NCBI GenBank assembly: GCA_963522175.1 | Contig: CAUQXC010000006.1 | Coordinates: 62,001-126,000, forward strand | Reading direction: 5' to 3' | DNA: 64,000 bases | Source: CAKAHY01 sp963522175 | Lineage (GTDB): Bacteria > Bacillota > Clostridia > Lachnospirales > Lachnospiraceae | In this document: in pieces, positions 1-9,110 of the stretch | Layout: every line of letters begins with the position of its first letter | How positions within the stretch are numbered: the first letter of the stretch is position 1 | The notes under the pieces: generated by a model | Database searches by the model: none | What the model was told of the DNA's origin: nothing | Seen by the model: only the letters and a program-made list of their open reading frames with translations | Program-made: the position numbers and the translations under genes

Positions 1-730
1 GTTTTCTCTCATTTGTATAAGCTCCCGTAACGTCATGCAGGGTAACACCTCTTCCAAGCTCCTTGAAAATAAAGCTTGATATTTCTTTATGATTATGTGA
101 TATTATAGAAACCTTATAAAGTTTGGATCTGAAACCGAACAAAATATAATCCATAATATAAATATAAGTTACATGATTTACGAGGGCATAGAGAGCGACA
201 TCCTTACCGAAAACCACACCGAGCAAAAGTATGATAATCGCATCCATAACAAGCATAATGGAGCTTATACTGACATCCTTAAACACCTTTTTATTAAGTA
301 TTCTGGCTATAGTATCGGTTCCTCCGAAAGTATAACCTCTTCTTATCACCAGACCGGCACCGACACCGTAAAACAAAGAAAAGTATATGCAAACTATAAA
401 CATATCATCCTTTGCCAAAACAAACTTGAATCTGTCCGTAATTAACAATAAGGTCGGATACAGTATGGACACCGTAACAATCTTAAGCGCCGCCTTTTTT
501 CCGAGAAAAACATACGCCATAATAAGTATTACTATACTGAAACCGTAATACAAATATGTGTAATCAACTCCCGTAAACTTTTCAGCCATTAAAGCCAAAC
601 CTGTAACCCCGCTTGTCGAAAGCTGATTGGGTCGCAAGATCCAGCTTACCGCCATAGCGGTAATTAAACAACCGAAAAATATACTGAGAGCATCCAAAAG
701 CAACTGATTTTTCATTAATTTTTTCAGCAT
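1..730 (-). CDS. YitT-family membrane protein, partial (C-terminus beyond window start)
   Basis: An open frame starts at ATG 730 after a strong ribosome site (AGAGGGGG) and runs off the window start with no stop, giving 243 residues of a protein that is usually about 280-290. The first ~150 residues hold about five hydrophobic segments, with a YitT-like glycine motif (RRGYTFGGTDTIAR). The end (IISHNHKEISSFIFKELGRG, then VTLHDVTGAY) matches the start of the soluble DUF2179 domain that ends YitT proteins. The function of the family is poorly known. It lies downstream of proS, behind a terminator, and probably has its own promoter in the 90 nt gap. Confidence 0.85.
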   Translation of the reverse strand, partial: MLKKLMKNQLLLDALSIFFGCLITAMAVSWILRPNQLSTSGVTGLALMAEKFTGVDYTYLYYGFSIVILIMAYVFLGKKAALKIVTVSILYPTLLLITDRFKFVLAKDDMFIVCIYFSLFYGVGAGLVIRRGYTFGGTDTIARILNKKVFKDVSISSIMLVMDAIIILLLGVVFGKDVALYALVNHVTYIYIMDYILFGFRSKLYKVSIISHNHKEISSFIFKELGRGVTLHDVTGAYTNERK

Positions 731-771
731 AATTCCCCCTCTTATAATCTACTTTTATTTAAAGTGCAAAA

Positions 772-803
772 CAAAGACTGTGCCAAAAATGACACAGACT
801 TTG
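772..803 (-). terminator. Rho-independent terminator after proS
   Basis: Arms CAAAGACTGTG and CACAGACTTTG (11 nt with one internal A/A mismatch) enclose a 10-nt loop. On the minus strand the hairpin is followed by a T-rich stretch (TTTG then TTTTGC). It lies 20 nt beyond the proS stop, ahead of the YitT gene. Confidence 0.65.
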
Positions 804-822
804 TCCTGTTAACAATTTATAA

Positions 823-2268
823 TTAATAAGCTCTTGCAAAATAAGCCAATTTTTTAGCAGGCTTCCCGCAGCATACACATTTGTCCGCTATAGGCTCTTT
901 GTCGTTGAACGGGAAGCATCTGATTGTAGCTGCAGTTTCCGCTTTAATCTCAGCCTCGCACTCTTCATCCTCACAATGCATAGCTCTTATAAAGCCCGGA
1001 TTTGTCTCCAAAGCCTTCTTGAACTCATCCATGTTATATACCGTAGAAGTTCTTTCTTCTCTGCTCTTTTTCGCTCTGTCATACATATCCTGCTGAATTT
1101 GTACCATCAATTCCGCAATTCTGTCTTTCAATTTTTCAAAGCTTACTTCTTCCTTCTCCAAGGTATCTCTACGAACCAATATAACCTTACCGTTTTCTAT
1201 ATCTCTTGGCCCCAGTTCTATTCTTACAGGTATTCCGAGCATCTCCGCTTCATTAAACTTAAAGCCCGGAGTCTTCTCTTTAGCCGCATCCACATCAACT
1301 CTGAAACTGTCTTTCAACATATCTCTAAGTTCATAAGCCTTGTTAAGCACTCCTTCTTTATGAAGCTGAATAGGTATAATCCTTACCTGTGTAGGTGCCA
1401 TCTTAGGAGGAATCACAAGACCGCGGTTATCCGAATGAACCATTATAAGTCCGCCTATAAGTCTTGTTGAAATACCCCACGAAGTATGATAAGGGTGGCT
1501 CTTTCCGCCCTGTCTGTTCTGGAACTCTATATTGAATGCCTTTGTAAAATGCTGAGCAAGGAAATGGCTGGTACCGCACTGAAGAGCTTTTCCGTCGTGC
1601 ATAAGAGCCTCTATGGTATATGTGTCTTCCGCACCCGCAAAGCGCTCTCTTACCGACTTCTTACCCTTAACTACAGGTATAGCCATAAGATCTTCCGCAA
1701 CCTCTTCATAAATATCAAGCATTCTTAATGTTTCTTCTTCCGCTTCCTCGTAGGTTTCGTGCAAGGTATGACCTTCCTGCCACAAGAACTCGGATGTTCT
1801 GAGGAAAGGTCTTGTAGTCTTTTCCCATCTTACAACGGAACACCATTGATTGTAAAGATAAGGGAGGTCTCTGTATGAGTTCAGCCACTTTTTATACATC
1901 TCACATATAATAGTTTCGGATGTAGGTCTTACCACCAATCTCTCGGCAAGCTTCTCCTTTCCGGCATGTGTAACCCAAGCTACCTCCGGCGCAAATCCCT
2001 CAACATGCTCAGCTTCCTTCATCAACAAGCTTTCAGGAATCAAAAGAGGAAAATAACAGTTTTTGTGACCTGTCTCCTTAAATCTTCTGTCTGCAAAGCT
2101 TTGAATGCTTTCCCACAGAGCATAGCCATAGGGCTTTATTACCATGAAGCCTTTTATAGGTGAATAATCCACCAAATCAGCCTTAGTAATTATATCCGTA
2201 TACCACTGTGCAAAGTCATCTTCTCTGTTTGTAATCTCCCGTACAAACTGTTGCTCTTTTTTTTCCAT
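823..2268 (-). CDS. proS: Prolyl-tRNA synthetase (eukaryote/archaeal-like class)
   Basis: Charges tRNA-Pro with proline in the cytoplasm. Class II motifs are visible: the motif 2 region (RWEKTTRPFLRTSEFLWQEG) with the following HT, and the motif 3 neighbourhood (HTSWGISTRLIGGLIMVHSD). The C-terminal extension has Cys pairs (CEDEECE, CVCCG) and ends in Tyr (YFARAY), as in the short eukaryote/archaeal-type ProRS without the bacterial editing insertion. An ATG two codons upstream (2274) abuts the ribosome site AGGGAG with no spacing, so the ATG at 2268 is preferred, giving 481 residues. It sits beside the proline reductase operon but behind that operon's terminator and with its own promoter. Confidence 0.95.
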   Translation of the reverse strand: MEKKEQQFVREITNREDDFAQWYTDIITKADLVDYSPIKGFMVIKPYGYALWESIQSFADRRFKETGHKNCYFPLLIPESLLMKEAEHVEGFAPEVAWVTHAGKEKLAERLVVRPTSETIICEMYKKWLNSYRDLPYLYNQWCSVVRWEKTTRPFLRTSEFLWQEGHTLHETYEEAEEETLRMLDIYEEVAEDLMAIPVVKGKKSVRERFAGAEDTYTIEALMHDGKALQCGTSHFLAQHFTKAFNIEFQNRQGGKSHPYHTSWGISTRLIGGLIMVHSDNRGLVIPPKMAPTQVRIIPIQLHKEGVLNKAYELRDMLKDSFRVDVDAAKEKTPGFKFNEAEMLGIPVRIELGPRDIENGKVILVRRDTLEKEEVSFEKLKDRIAELMVQIQQDMYDRAKKSREERTSTVYNMDEFKKALETNPGFIRAMHCEDEECEAEIKAETAATIRCFPFNDKEPIADKCVCCGKPAKKLAYFARAY

Positions 2269-2342
2269 AAACATCTCCCTATTTTCATTTACAACATTAA
2301 CTATGTTTAAAGTATCCTTCTAATCTTTAGTCTAACGTATTA

Positions 2343-2371
2343 GATATATCACATATATATGCTATATGCAA
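2343..2371 (-). promoter_or_regulatory. Sigma-A-like promoter for proS
   Basis: Minus strand: TTGCAT (2366-2371), 17-nt spacer, TATATC (2343-2348). A short inverted repeat (TCTAA-4-TTAGA, 2331-2344) overlaps the downstream edge of the -10 box and could be an operator, but its 5-bp arms are weak evidence. Confidence 0.5.
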
Positions 2372-2389
2372 TACCTATAATTAAAGTAA

Positions 2390-2421
2390 TTGCTAAGCGA
2401 AATGATTTTTCCGCTTAGCAA
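2390..2421 (-). terminator. Terminator ending the prd/peptide operon
   Basis: Perfect 10-bp arms TTGCTAAGCG / CGCTTAGCAA with a 12-nt loop. On the minus strand it is followed by TTACTTTAATT. It lies 61 nt past the stop of the TauE-like gene and before the proS promoter. Confidence 0.75.
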
Positions 2422-2482
2422 CCACATCCAAACAATTTTATACACCTTGTTAAACAGTTTCAAGTCTTCTTATAAAGCTTCT

Positions 2483-3412
2483 TTATTTAGCCGCTTTTTT
2501 ATTTGCAGCCATGAAGAGTGAAGCTGAAGTATATGCCATAACAGCCACTACAACCCAAAGGAGTATAGTTTTTCCGGTCACTTCCATTCCTCCGATATTG
2601 AATGTGTTCTTCAAAAGGTTGCTGAAGAATAAGTATGCAACATATACTCCCACAGCTCCGAATATACTGAAGGCTACACAAGCTACTCTGTTATATGCGC
2701 CTTCCTTAACAAACTTTATGGAAGCTACAGGCATCAAATATGCACAAGATCCCATCATGATAGGGAAAGCCACATCAACGCTCATACCGAGGAATATAAC
2801 CAATGCCATACATGGTGCATACAAGCCTATACCGCCTGTCATAAGCGCACCGAGGATAAAGTTGGCTACTACACCCACTACAAGCTTTACTCCGTGAAGA
2901 CCTGTTTCCGCCGAATCCAAAGATGTAGGCAAAACTCCGGTAAGCTGGAATATAACTATCAAACCGGTAACTGCAAGAGCACATCCCATAACAAACTGTA
3001 TTACCTTTGTAGGAAGCTTGGAAACAATTCCCGCTCCAAGGTAAGCACCTGCAGTAGCCGCAATAAGCATAGCCGCAAGAGTAACCGGCTCAACCTTAAC
3101 TCCGTTTATGAAAAGAAAAGCTTCGGCAACAACAGGCACACAGCAAGCAACATTCAATGTTCCCGGTATAAGTCTGTCTTCCGTTGTTTTTGTAACTCTC
3201 AATAAAGCCGTTGACGGAGCAAAGGAACCTATTCCGAGAGTATCAAAAAAGTTTACAAAAAATCCTATTATACTGGTAATAACAAAGTTACGTAACATAT
3301 TTGTTTCTTTTAAAATTTCATCTTTGTGTTTTATCAAATCTTGTATAAACACTACCAAAAAAGCTAACGTCAAAAGCCCTAAGACAATTAGCAAAATTAT
3401 TGTTGTATTCAT
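2483..3412 (-). CDS. TauE/SafE-family membrane transporter
   Basis: A 309-residue, strongly hydrophobic protein with about eight membrane segments. It has two similar halves, each with a small-residue-rich segment (GIGSFAPSTALLRVTK near the N-terminus; GGIGLYAPCMALVIFLGMS in the second half), the pattern of TauE/SafE anion exporters. The family exports sulfite, sulfoacetate and other small organic anions. The substrate here is unknown. Its position, 17 nt after a proline peptidase in a proline-reduction operon, would fit export of a product or uptake of a substrate, but that is guilt by association. Start ATG 3412 follows an AGGGGG ribosome site. Confidence 0.75.
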   Translation of the reverse strand: MNTTIILLIVLGLLTLAFLVVFIQDLIKHKDEILKETNMLRNFVITSIIGFFVNFFDTLGIGSFAPSTALLRVTKTTEDRLIPGTLNVACCVPVVAEAFLFINGVKVEPVTLAAMLIAATAGAYLGAGIVSKLPTKVIQFVMGCALAVTGLIVIFQLTGVLPTSLDSAETGLHGVKLVVGVVANFILGALMTGGIGLYAPCMALVIFLGMSVDVAFPIMMGSCAYLMPVASIKFVKEGAYNRVACVAFSIFGAVGVYVAYLFFSNLLKNTFNIGGMEVTGKTILLWVVVAVMAYTSASLFMAANKKAAK

Positions 3413-3429
3413 GTCAACATTCCCCCTAG

Positions 3430-4320
3430 TTAATCATTTTTCGCCAACCACTCTTTAAGCATAGCCACATACTTATCATTTTCATCTACAAAACACATGT
3501 GCTTTGAATATTCAAACAATTCCCATGAAGCATTAGGTATAAGATCATACATGGCTTTGGCTATATAAGGCGAGCACAAGTCCTCCATACCGTTAACTAT
3601 GAGACAAGGAGTCGTAACATCCCTTAATTTGTCTCTATAATCGTAGTCCTTAAGTGTGCCTACAGGAGTAAACTCATTAGGTCCCCAAGCCTCTATGTAC
3701 GCCTCAGTTCCCGCTTTCTTTTTGCGTTTTAAGCATTCCGGTGAATTCTCGGTTAATTCATTATAGCAATGTCTACGCATAAACACATCAACCGCTTCTT
3801 CATATTCCTTGGAAGTGTAATCAGAATTTTCAACGGCTTTTTCTATAGCCTCTCTAACGTCATCCGGCAAAAACTTGATTCTGCGCTTTTGTTCTCTTTC
3901 CCACAACTCATTGCAAGGCAGAGTACTGGATAGTATATAGCTTTTAACCCCCTCAGGCTTATGATCGCAAGCATATATGATAGAAAGCATTCCGCCCCAG
4001 GACTGACCCAGTATATGAACCTCATCAAGTCCCAAGTGCTTTCTTAGCTCTTTAAGCTCGCCGACCCATGTTTCTTTTGTCCATAATTCCGGCTTCCCTT
4101 CAACAAATGAATTTCCGCAGCCTATCTGGTCATACATAATTATCTGTCTGGAATCTTCATCAGCCAATCTGTCGAGCACTTCAAAGTAATTATGTGTTGA
4201 GCCGGGACCGCCGTGGAGCAACAATAAAGGTTTTTTGTTATTATTGCTTTTTTCTCCTACAATTCTGTAATAGGTACGGTGCCCTAAATATGGCATATAC
4301 GCCTCTGTAATCTTAGCCAT
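3430..4320 (-). CDS. Proline iminopeptidase-like alpha/beta hydrolase (S33)
   Basis: Likely a cytoplasmic peptidase releasing N-terminal proline from peptides. The 296 residues contain the oxyanion motif HGGPG (residues 36-40), the nucleophile elbow GQSWGG with Ser107, an acid candidate in GMEDLCSP (near 247) and a C-terminal His in SKHMCF (near 275). Length and motif order match the proline iminopeptidase / tricorn-interacting F1 family. Other S33 hydrolases share these motifs, so substrate is inferred from the neighbours: an Xaa-Pro peptidase and a peptide transporter upstream in the same operon, and the proline reductase genes beyond. Ribosome site AAAGGAGG. Confidence 0.85.
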   Translation of the reverse strand: MAKITEAYMPYLGHRTYYRIVGEKSNNNKKPLLLLHGGPGSTHNYFEVLDRLADEDSRQIIMYDQIGCGNSFVEGKPELWTKETWVGELKELRKHLGLDEVHILGQSWGGMLSIIYACDHKPEGVKSYILSSTLPCNELWEREQKRRIKFLPDDVREAIEKAVENSDYTSKEYEEAVDVFMRRHCYNELTENSPECLKRKKKAGTEAYIEAWGPNEFTPVGTLKDYDYRDKLRDVTTPCLIVNGMEDLCSPYIAKAMYDLIPNASWELFEYSKHMCFVDENDKYVAMLKEWLAKND

Positions 4321-4345
4321 ATCAATCCTCCTTTAACTTTAGAGA

Positions 4346-5428
4346 TTATTCCGGTACAACTATAATATCTTTGGTATACTTATTAAGAACCTCACAGCCG
4401 TCCTCGGTTATAAGAACCAAGTCTTCAATTCTCACACCTATTCCTTCATCAGGAAGGTAGATACCCGGTTCAACAGAGAAGCACTGTCCTACTTCAATAA
4501 TCTCTTCATTTATTGAAGATACGTCTCCCGCCTCATGATCTTCAAGTCCTATAGAATGTCCCGTTCTGTGAGTAAAGTATTTTCCATAGCCTTTTTCTTC
4601 GATGTAGTTTCTTGCCGCAAGGTCAACATCCTTCATCTTGTTTCCCGGCTTAGCCGCAGCTATACCTCTTAAATTGGCTTCCAATACTATGTTGTAAATT
4701 TCTTTTTGTCTTTCGCTTACTTCACCTATGAATACTGTTCTTGTCATATCGGAAGCATAGTTCTTATAAAAACCTCCGATATCAAGAATTACGCAGTCTC
4801 CTCTTTTACCCTTGCTGTTATCCGTAATGTGATGAGGGTCTGCCGCTCCTTTTGCATAAGCTGTTATAGGCTCGAAAGATACCTTGTCTATTCCGTGCTT
4901 CTTGTAAATTTCTTTTACCTTGTCGCTGAGTTCGTTTTCTGTAAGTCCCTTTGCCGCCCAAGGTATGAGCTCATCCATTACCTCATCATTTATCAAAGAG
5001 GATTTTATCATGAGCTCCTGCTCCGTTTTGTCCTTAATCTGTCTTACCTTGTCAACGATCAGAGAACCGTTTACAAACTTGCTTCCGCCACCGAGCTCCT
5101 GAAGTCTTAACAGGAACTTTGCAGGCCATGTTTTATCTATACCTATAGCCTTATCTTTGGATACAAATCTTGACAGAATTTCCACTCCGTCTTCGATGTC
5201 ATCATAGTAAACAAGCTCTACTCCGACATCACCTTCCTGAGGGAATAACTTGTTTACCACAAGCTTATGATTTCCCTCCGTATTTATATACAAAGCAAGG
5301 AGTCTCTCTCCCGGCAGTATAAGTCTGCCGGTAAGATAAAATATAGCTACGGGGTCAGATATAATCATCTGGCTCAAATCTTTTTCTTTCATTTTTGACA
5401 AAATACGTTCTAATTTACCAAAATCCAT
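4346..5428 (-). CDS. M24 metallopeptidase, Xaa-Pro aminopeptidase/dipeptidase type
   Basis: Cleaves the bond before proline in peptides. The N-terminal creatinase-like domain (about 1-125) is followed by the pita-bread domain with all five metal ligands: Asp in LDIGGF and in ASDMTRT, His in HRTGHSIGLEDHE, Glu in SVEPGIYLP and Glu in GVRIEDLVLI. A GTG lies three codons upstream (5437), but it is part of the ribosome site AAAGGTG, so ATG 5428 is chosen, giving 360 residues. Whether it acts on dipeptides (PepQ) or longer peptides (PepP/YpdF) cannot be told. It would supply free proline to the reductase encoded in the same run of genes. Confidence 0.9.
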   Translation of the reverse strand: MDFGKLERILSKMKEKDLSQMIISDPVAIFYLTGRLILPGERLLALYINTEGNHKLVVNKLFPQEGDVGVELVYYDDIEDGVEILSRFVSKDKAIGIDKTWPAKFLLRLQELGGGSKFVNGSLIVDKVRQIKDKTEQELMIKSSLINDEVMDELIPWAAKGLTENELSDKVKEIYKKHGIDKVSFEPITAYAKGAADPHHITDNSKGKRGDCVILDIGGFYKNYASDMTRTVFIGEVSERQKEIYNIVLEANLRGIAAAKPGNKMKDVDLAARNYIEEKGYGKYFTHRTGHSIGLEDHEAGDVSSINEEIIEVGQCFSVEPGIYLPDEGIGVRIEDLVLITEDGCEVLNKYTKDIIVVPE

Positions 5429-5461
5429 ACATATCACCTTTCAACCATAAAATAGTAAAAC

Positions 5462-6808
5462 TTAACCTTCCGTTACAAGAGCACTTAATTTCTTATCAAA
5501 TATCAAAAGTATAACACCCGATACTATAAGTATTCCCGCTATAGTAAAGTAGGTTGCCGCAAACGGAAGCTTTGAGATAAATTTATATATAAAGCCATAG
5601 CTTTGTCCGGCAATAAATACCGCCAAGGTCCAAACAGCCATCATAAGAGAAAGCAACTTTGCGGGCGCATACTTTGAAATAAATGAGTTTCCGAGCGGTG
5701 AGAATACCATTTCACCAAGGCTCAACAAAATTCCGAAAAGAACTATCCAAAGGATGGATGCCGTTCCGTTTCCTCTTACAACATCCGCCAAAGCAAATAC
5801 CGTAAATGCAAGTCCGAGTATAATTGTGCCGAGTGAAGTATGTTTAAATATACTAAATCCGCCCTGCGGTCTCTTACGAAGACTGGTCCACAACAAACCT
5901 AATATAGGCCCGAGAACTATACAAAGTAAGCCGTTTTCGGAGTCAAAGAAGGATGTAGGAATGTTGAAGCTTCCTATCTTCCACAACATTCTCACAGTTT
6001 CCTCGTCGCCCCAGTAATAGTATACAGGCATGTATGCTAAATACCAGAACACCCAGAAAATAGCCGAGAATGCGGACACAAGAACTATGGCTGCGACTCT
6101 CTTCTTCTCTAGACTTGTAAGAGGATGAACTTCAGCCTCTTCTTTTTTTATTTTATTTACATTTTCATCAATCTTAAATGGTTTTTTACCTGTTTCTCCC
6201 AAGAACTTCCAGCCTATTATGAATATTATCATGTTAAGAAGCATCGCCATTGAGCAAATAAGAAAACCTAAACGGTATCCGTACTTGCCTGATAAAATTC
6301 CTATAAGTGTTGTTCCTATAAATGAACCCACATTTACCATTGAATACTGAGTCGAGAAAGCTTGGTCAAGCTTACTCTTATCCGTAAACAATCTACCTGT
6401 TATGGAGTTTGTCTGAGGCTTGAAAAGTCCGGTACCTATAGCAACCATACCTATCATAAGGTAAACCATAAGTTTGTTGGTGGCGATATAGCCCAGAAAA
6501 TATCCCGCACTCATAAGTGCCATTCCTATAGGTACCAAATATTTAGCACCTACAAATCTGTCCGAAATAATAGATCCGAAAATAGGTGCTCCGTAAGTCC
6601 ATGCAACCAAGGTTGAGGATGCTATAGCACCTTCCGCTTCATTCAAGCCTAAACCGCCTTTAGTTACGGATGCGACAAGAAGATATGCAATAAGCCATTT
6701 TACGGAGTAGAAAGAAAATCTTTCCAACACGAATGCCATATTACAGAACCAAAAGCCTACAATGTTATTTTCTTTTTCATTTGTTTTTTGTACATTTATT
6801 CCGCTCAT
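5462..6808 (-). CDS. POT/PTR-family proton-coupled peptide transporter
   Basis: An integral membrane protein of 448 residues with about 12-14 hydrophobic segments. The POT signature appears in helix 1 as the ExxERF-like LERFSFYSVKWLIAYLL, and the helix-4/5 region has GTGLFKPQTNSITGRLF followed by YSMVNVGSFIGT, the second family motif. Members import di- and tripeptides using the proton gradient. It is placed between proline racemase and two proline-specific peptidases, so uptake of proline-containing peptides (for example from collagen or host protein digests) is the likely role. Gaps to both neighbours are about 20-35 nt, consistent with one transcript. Confidence 0.88.
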   Translation of the reverse strand: MSGINVQKTNEKENNIVGFWFCNMAFVLERFSFYSVKWLIAYLLVASVTKGGLGLNEAEGAIASSTLVAWTYGAPIFGSIISDRFVGAKYLVPIGMALMSAGYFLGYIATNKLMVYLMIGMVAIGTGLFKPQTNSITGRLFTDKSKLDQAFSTQYSMVNVGSFIGTTLIGILSGKYGYRLGFLICSMAMLLNMIIFIIGWKFLGETGKKPFKIDENVNKIKKEEAEVHPLTSLEKKRVAAIVLVSAFSAIFWVFWYLAYMPVYYYWGDEETVRMLWKIGSFNIPTSFFDSENGLLCIVLGPILGLLWTSLRKRPQGGFSIFKHTSLGTIILGLAFTVFALADVVRGNGTASILWIVLFGILLSLGEMVFSPLGNSFISKYAPAKLLSLMMAVWTLAVFIAGQSYGFIYKFISKLPFAATYFTIAGILIVSGVILLIFDKKLSALVTEG

Positions 6809-6827
6809 AAGATATGCCTTTCACATT

Positions 6828-7832
6828 TTACTTTAATACAAAGCCATACTTTACAGGGTCTGTTTCATCTATAACGAAATGGTTAAATCCTGTAATGTAA
6901 GCAGAACCTTTTACCTGAGGATATACGGCGTCAAAGTCTCCTACCTTTGTAGTTCCGACTACCTGTCCGTAGAATAAGGTTCCCAGTATACTCTCGTATA
7001 CAAACTGCTCACCCTGCTTTAACTCGCCCTTTGCATACAAAGTAGCCATTTTCGCGGATGTACCCGTACCGCAAGGTGATCTGTCAACCTGACCCTGACC
7101 GAATATAACAACATTCTTATATGTAGCCTCAGGGTGTGTAGGTTCATCAAAAATCTCGACTAAATCTACAGTCTTGATGTGAGAAAGAGTAGGATGTTGA
7201 ATCTCTATCTCTTTATTTATAATATCTCTTAATTTTAAAGCTTTTTCAGTTAATTTAGAGGTATTTTCAGGTTTAATTTCCAAGCCGAATTGTTTTGCAT
7301 GAACTATAGCAAAGAAGCTTCCGCCGAATGAAATGTCGAATACTATTTCCTGTCCGTCAAGCATAACCTTCTGATCCCTCTTGTATAAGAAAGCCGGTAC
7401 GTTTACAAAAGCAACATTTTGTACTTTACCGTTCTTAACCTCAGCCTCCGCTCTTACAAGTCCCGCAGGAGCTTCAAGTGTTACCTTGGTAACAGGCTCT
7501 ACCATAGGAATCATACCGGTTTCAATAGCCGCTGTAACGGCACCGATAGTTCCGTGTCCGCACATGTTAAGGTATCCACCTCCGTCCATAAATATAATAC
7601 CGAAATCAGCTTCTTTATTTGTAGGCGCCAATAAAATAGAACCGAACATATCCTTATGTCCTCTAGGCTCCAACATAACAGCAGTTCTGATGTGATCCAA
7701 ATGCTCCTCGAGATATGCCTTCTTTTCAGGCATATTATCTCCCGGTACATGGGTAATTCCGCCTACTATAATTCTGGTGGGCTCTCCTGCCGTGTGTGAA
7801 TCAATAGCGTGTAATCCTCTTGAAAAAATCAT
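6828..7832 (-). CDS. prdF: Proline racemase PrdF
   Basis: Interconverts L- and D-proline, supplying the D-isomer used by proline reductase. Both catalytic cysteines of the family are present: Cys91 in LNMCGHGTIG and Cys254 in RSPCGTGTSA, and the N-terminal DSHTAGEPTR motif is intact. TTG two codons upstream (7838) is closer to the ribosome site; AAAGGAGG is spaced 6 nt from ATG 7832, so that ATG is used (334 residues, the usual length of the family). trans-4-hydroxyproline dehydratases and epimerases are related, but retention of both Cys residues and the prd context favour racemase. Confidence 0.95.
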   Translation of the reverse strand: MIFSRGLHAIDSHTAGEPTRIIVGGITHVPGDNMPEKKAYLEEHLDHIRTAVMLEPRGHKDMFGSILLAPTNKEADFGIIFMDGGGYLNMCGHGTIGAVTAAIETGMIPMVEPVTKVTLEAPAGLVRAEAEVKNGKVQNVAFVNVPAFLYKRDQKVMLDGQEIVFDISFGGSFFAIVHAKQFGLEIKPENTSKLTEKALKLRDIINKEIEIQHPTLSHIKTVDLVEIFDEPTHPEATYKNVVIFGQGQVDRSPCGTGTSAKMATLYAKGELKQGEQFVYESILGTLFYGQVVGTTKVGDFDAVYPQVKGSAYITGFNHFVIDETDPVKYGFVLK

Positions 7833-7853
7833 ACTCAACCTCCTTTAAATAAA

Positions 7854-8324
7854 TTATTTTTGTGCTTTGCGCATTTTTAATTTCAAAAATGCAACCGCTT
7901 TTCTTGCGTCAGTTGTATCTATGGCATTTTCTCCTACAACTTCCGTCTCCGTACCGTCTTTCGACTTTGACATGTCAACAATGGTATCCATGTACTTATT
8001 GCTTACAACAAACTTACCTACGGTACCGTTAAAAGTTACTCCTACAACCGGTATTCCCCTGCTTCCTATTTCTTCAAATGTATTTGCATAGTCCACGTGT
8101 GAATTACCCCAGCCGTCACAAGAAACTATGCAACCGTCCACTCTCATCGCTTCAAGTATCTGTGCCGCCCTTTGTCCGACTCTTTCTTTTTCAACATTAT
8201 CCTGCGGCGTTCCTACTATTATGATGCCCGCCAAGTCAAGATCCGTATCTTCGGAAAGTACGTTAAGCAAGGGATCTCTGAAGTGATGTAAGCTGGTCTC
8301 TTTTGTAGATGGTCCTACTCCCAT
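7854..8324 (-). CDS. prdE: Proline reductase cluster protein PrdE
   Basis: 156 residues, collinear with the C-terminal (post-cleavage) part of PrdA. It opens MGVGPSTKETSLHHFRDPL, against CIGPASKETSRHYFREPL in PrdA, and shares VDGCIVSCDGWGNSHVDYAN with PrdA's VDGAIITTEGFGNNHIDFAS. It lacks the Cys that becomes the pyruvoyl group in PrdA, because Met stands at the start of the corresponding segment. So it is unlikely to form the cofactor itself. PrdE homologues are known accessory genes of clostridial prd loci; their role is not established. Only 8 nt separate it from prdD. Confidence 0.9.
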   Translation of the reverse strand: MGVGPSTKETSLHHFRDPLLNVLSEDTDLDLAGIIIVGTPQDNVEKERVGQRAAQILEAMRVDGCIVSCDGWGNSHVDYANTFEEIGSRGIPVVGVTFNGTVGKFVVSNKYMDTIVDMSKSKDGTETEVVGENAIDTTDARKAVAFLKLKMRKAQK

Positions 8325-8332
8325 AATACCTC

Positions 8333-9076
8333 CTAAACCAGAGCTCTGAGCACACCGTCACGATATTCATTAGGCGAAAGCACTACAGGCATATTGCCCA
8401 AATCTATGATTGATATACCGCCCGCAAAGCCCGAAGGCTCCTGTGGAAACAGCAAATTATCATACATTGCTCCCTGTCCCGCAACCTGTTTTACAAGTGC
8501 AACCCTTTTTGCATTAGGTCTTATAATATCGTAAAACTCATGTACTTCATCTGCATTTTTTGCTTCTTGTTTTTTTAATATTTCCCTTATTTTGGAAATT
8601 ATAATATCACAGGCTTTAAAAGCCGCATTCGGCAATCTTCTGTCGTATACTTCTCCGCCTTTGATAAGCACATCTATATGAATAATGTAATCTCTGTCGG
8701 ACGGAGTTCCCGCCTTATTAAGCTTAAGCTGTTCTTTAAGTATTCCTTCTGAAGAACCGAACTCATGCATCTGTCTTCCGTCTTCATCACAGCCTGTAAG
8801 CATTACATAGGCTCCGGTCATGGTATGGGTTATACCGCTTCCTATCCTTCCCAAAGCCTTAACCGATATAGGTATAATATCCATGATGGTATTTATAGCC
8901 ACGTCATGCTCTCCCGGTTTGATTACATTAATTTCAATTTTTTTGATAAGCGGGTCTTCAATTAAGTAAGTTATTTTTTTGTTAATCTCAAGTAAACCTT
9001 TAGAATAGAAAAATCTATCCGATAATATAACGTCTTTTACGTCAAACGCTTTGATGACCAGTCTTCTCAATTCCAT
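8333..9076 (-). CDS. prdD: Proline reductase cluster protein PrdD
   Basis: 247 residues, collinear with the N-terminal 45 kDa part of PrdA. Shared blocks are HEFGSSEG (PrdA: GEFGSSEG), GQGAMYDNLLFPQEPSG (PrdA: GQGAMHDNLILPVEPVG) and the end DLGNMPVVLSPNEYRDG (PrdA: DLGNLPVVLSPLEVLDG). The protein stops where PrdA is cleaved. Together prdD and prdE look like a PrdA paralogue that is pre-split at the gene level. An in-frame TTG lies 18 nt upstream; ATG 9076 is preferred because it is correctly spaced from AAAGGGG. It lies downstream of the large prdB-prdD hairpin and so is probably expressed at a lower level than prdA/prdB. Confidence 0.9.
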   Translation of the reverse strand: MELRRLVIKAFDVKDVILSDRFFYSKGLLEINKKITYLIEDPLIKKIEINVIKPGEHDVAINTIMDIIPISVKALGRIGSGITHTMTGAYVMLTGCDEDGRQMHEFGSSEGILKEQLKLNKAGTPSDRDYIIHIDVLIKGGEVYDRRLPNAAFKACDIIISKIREILKKQEAKNADEVHEFYDIIRPNAKRVALVKQVAGQGAMYDNLLFPQEPSGFAGGISIIDLGNMPVVLSPNEYRDGVLRALV

Positions 9077-9110
9077 AATAAGCCCCTTTCTCAAAGCTTT
9101 ATTCTAAAAA

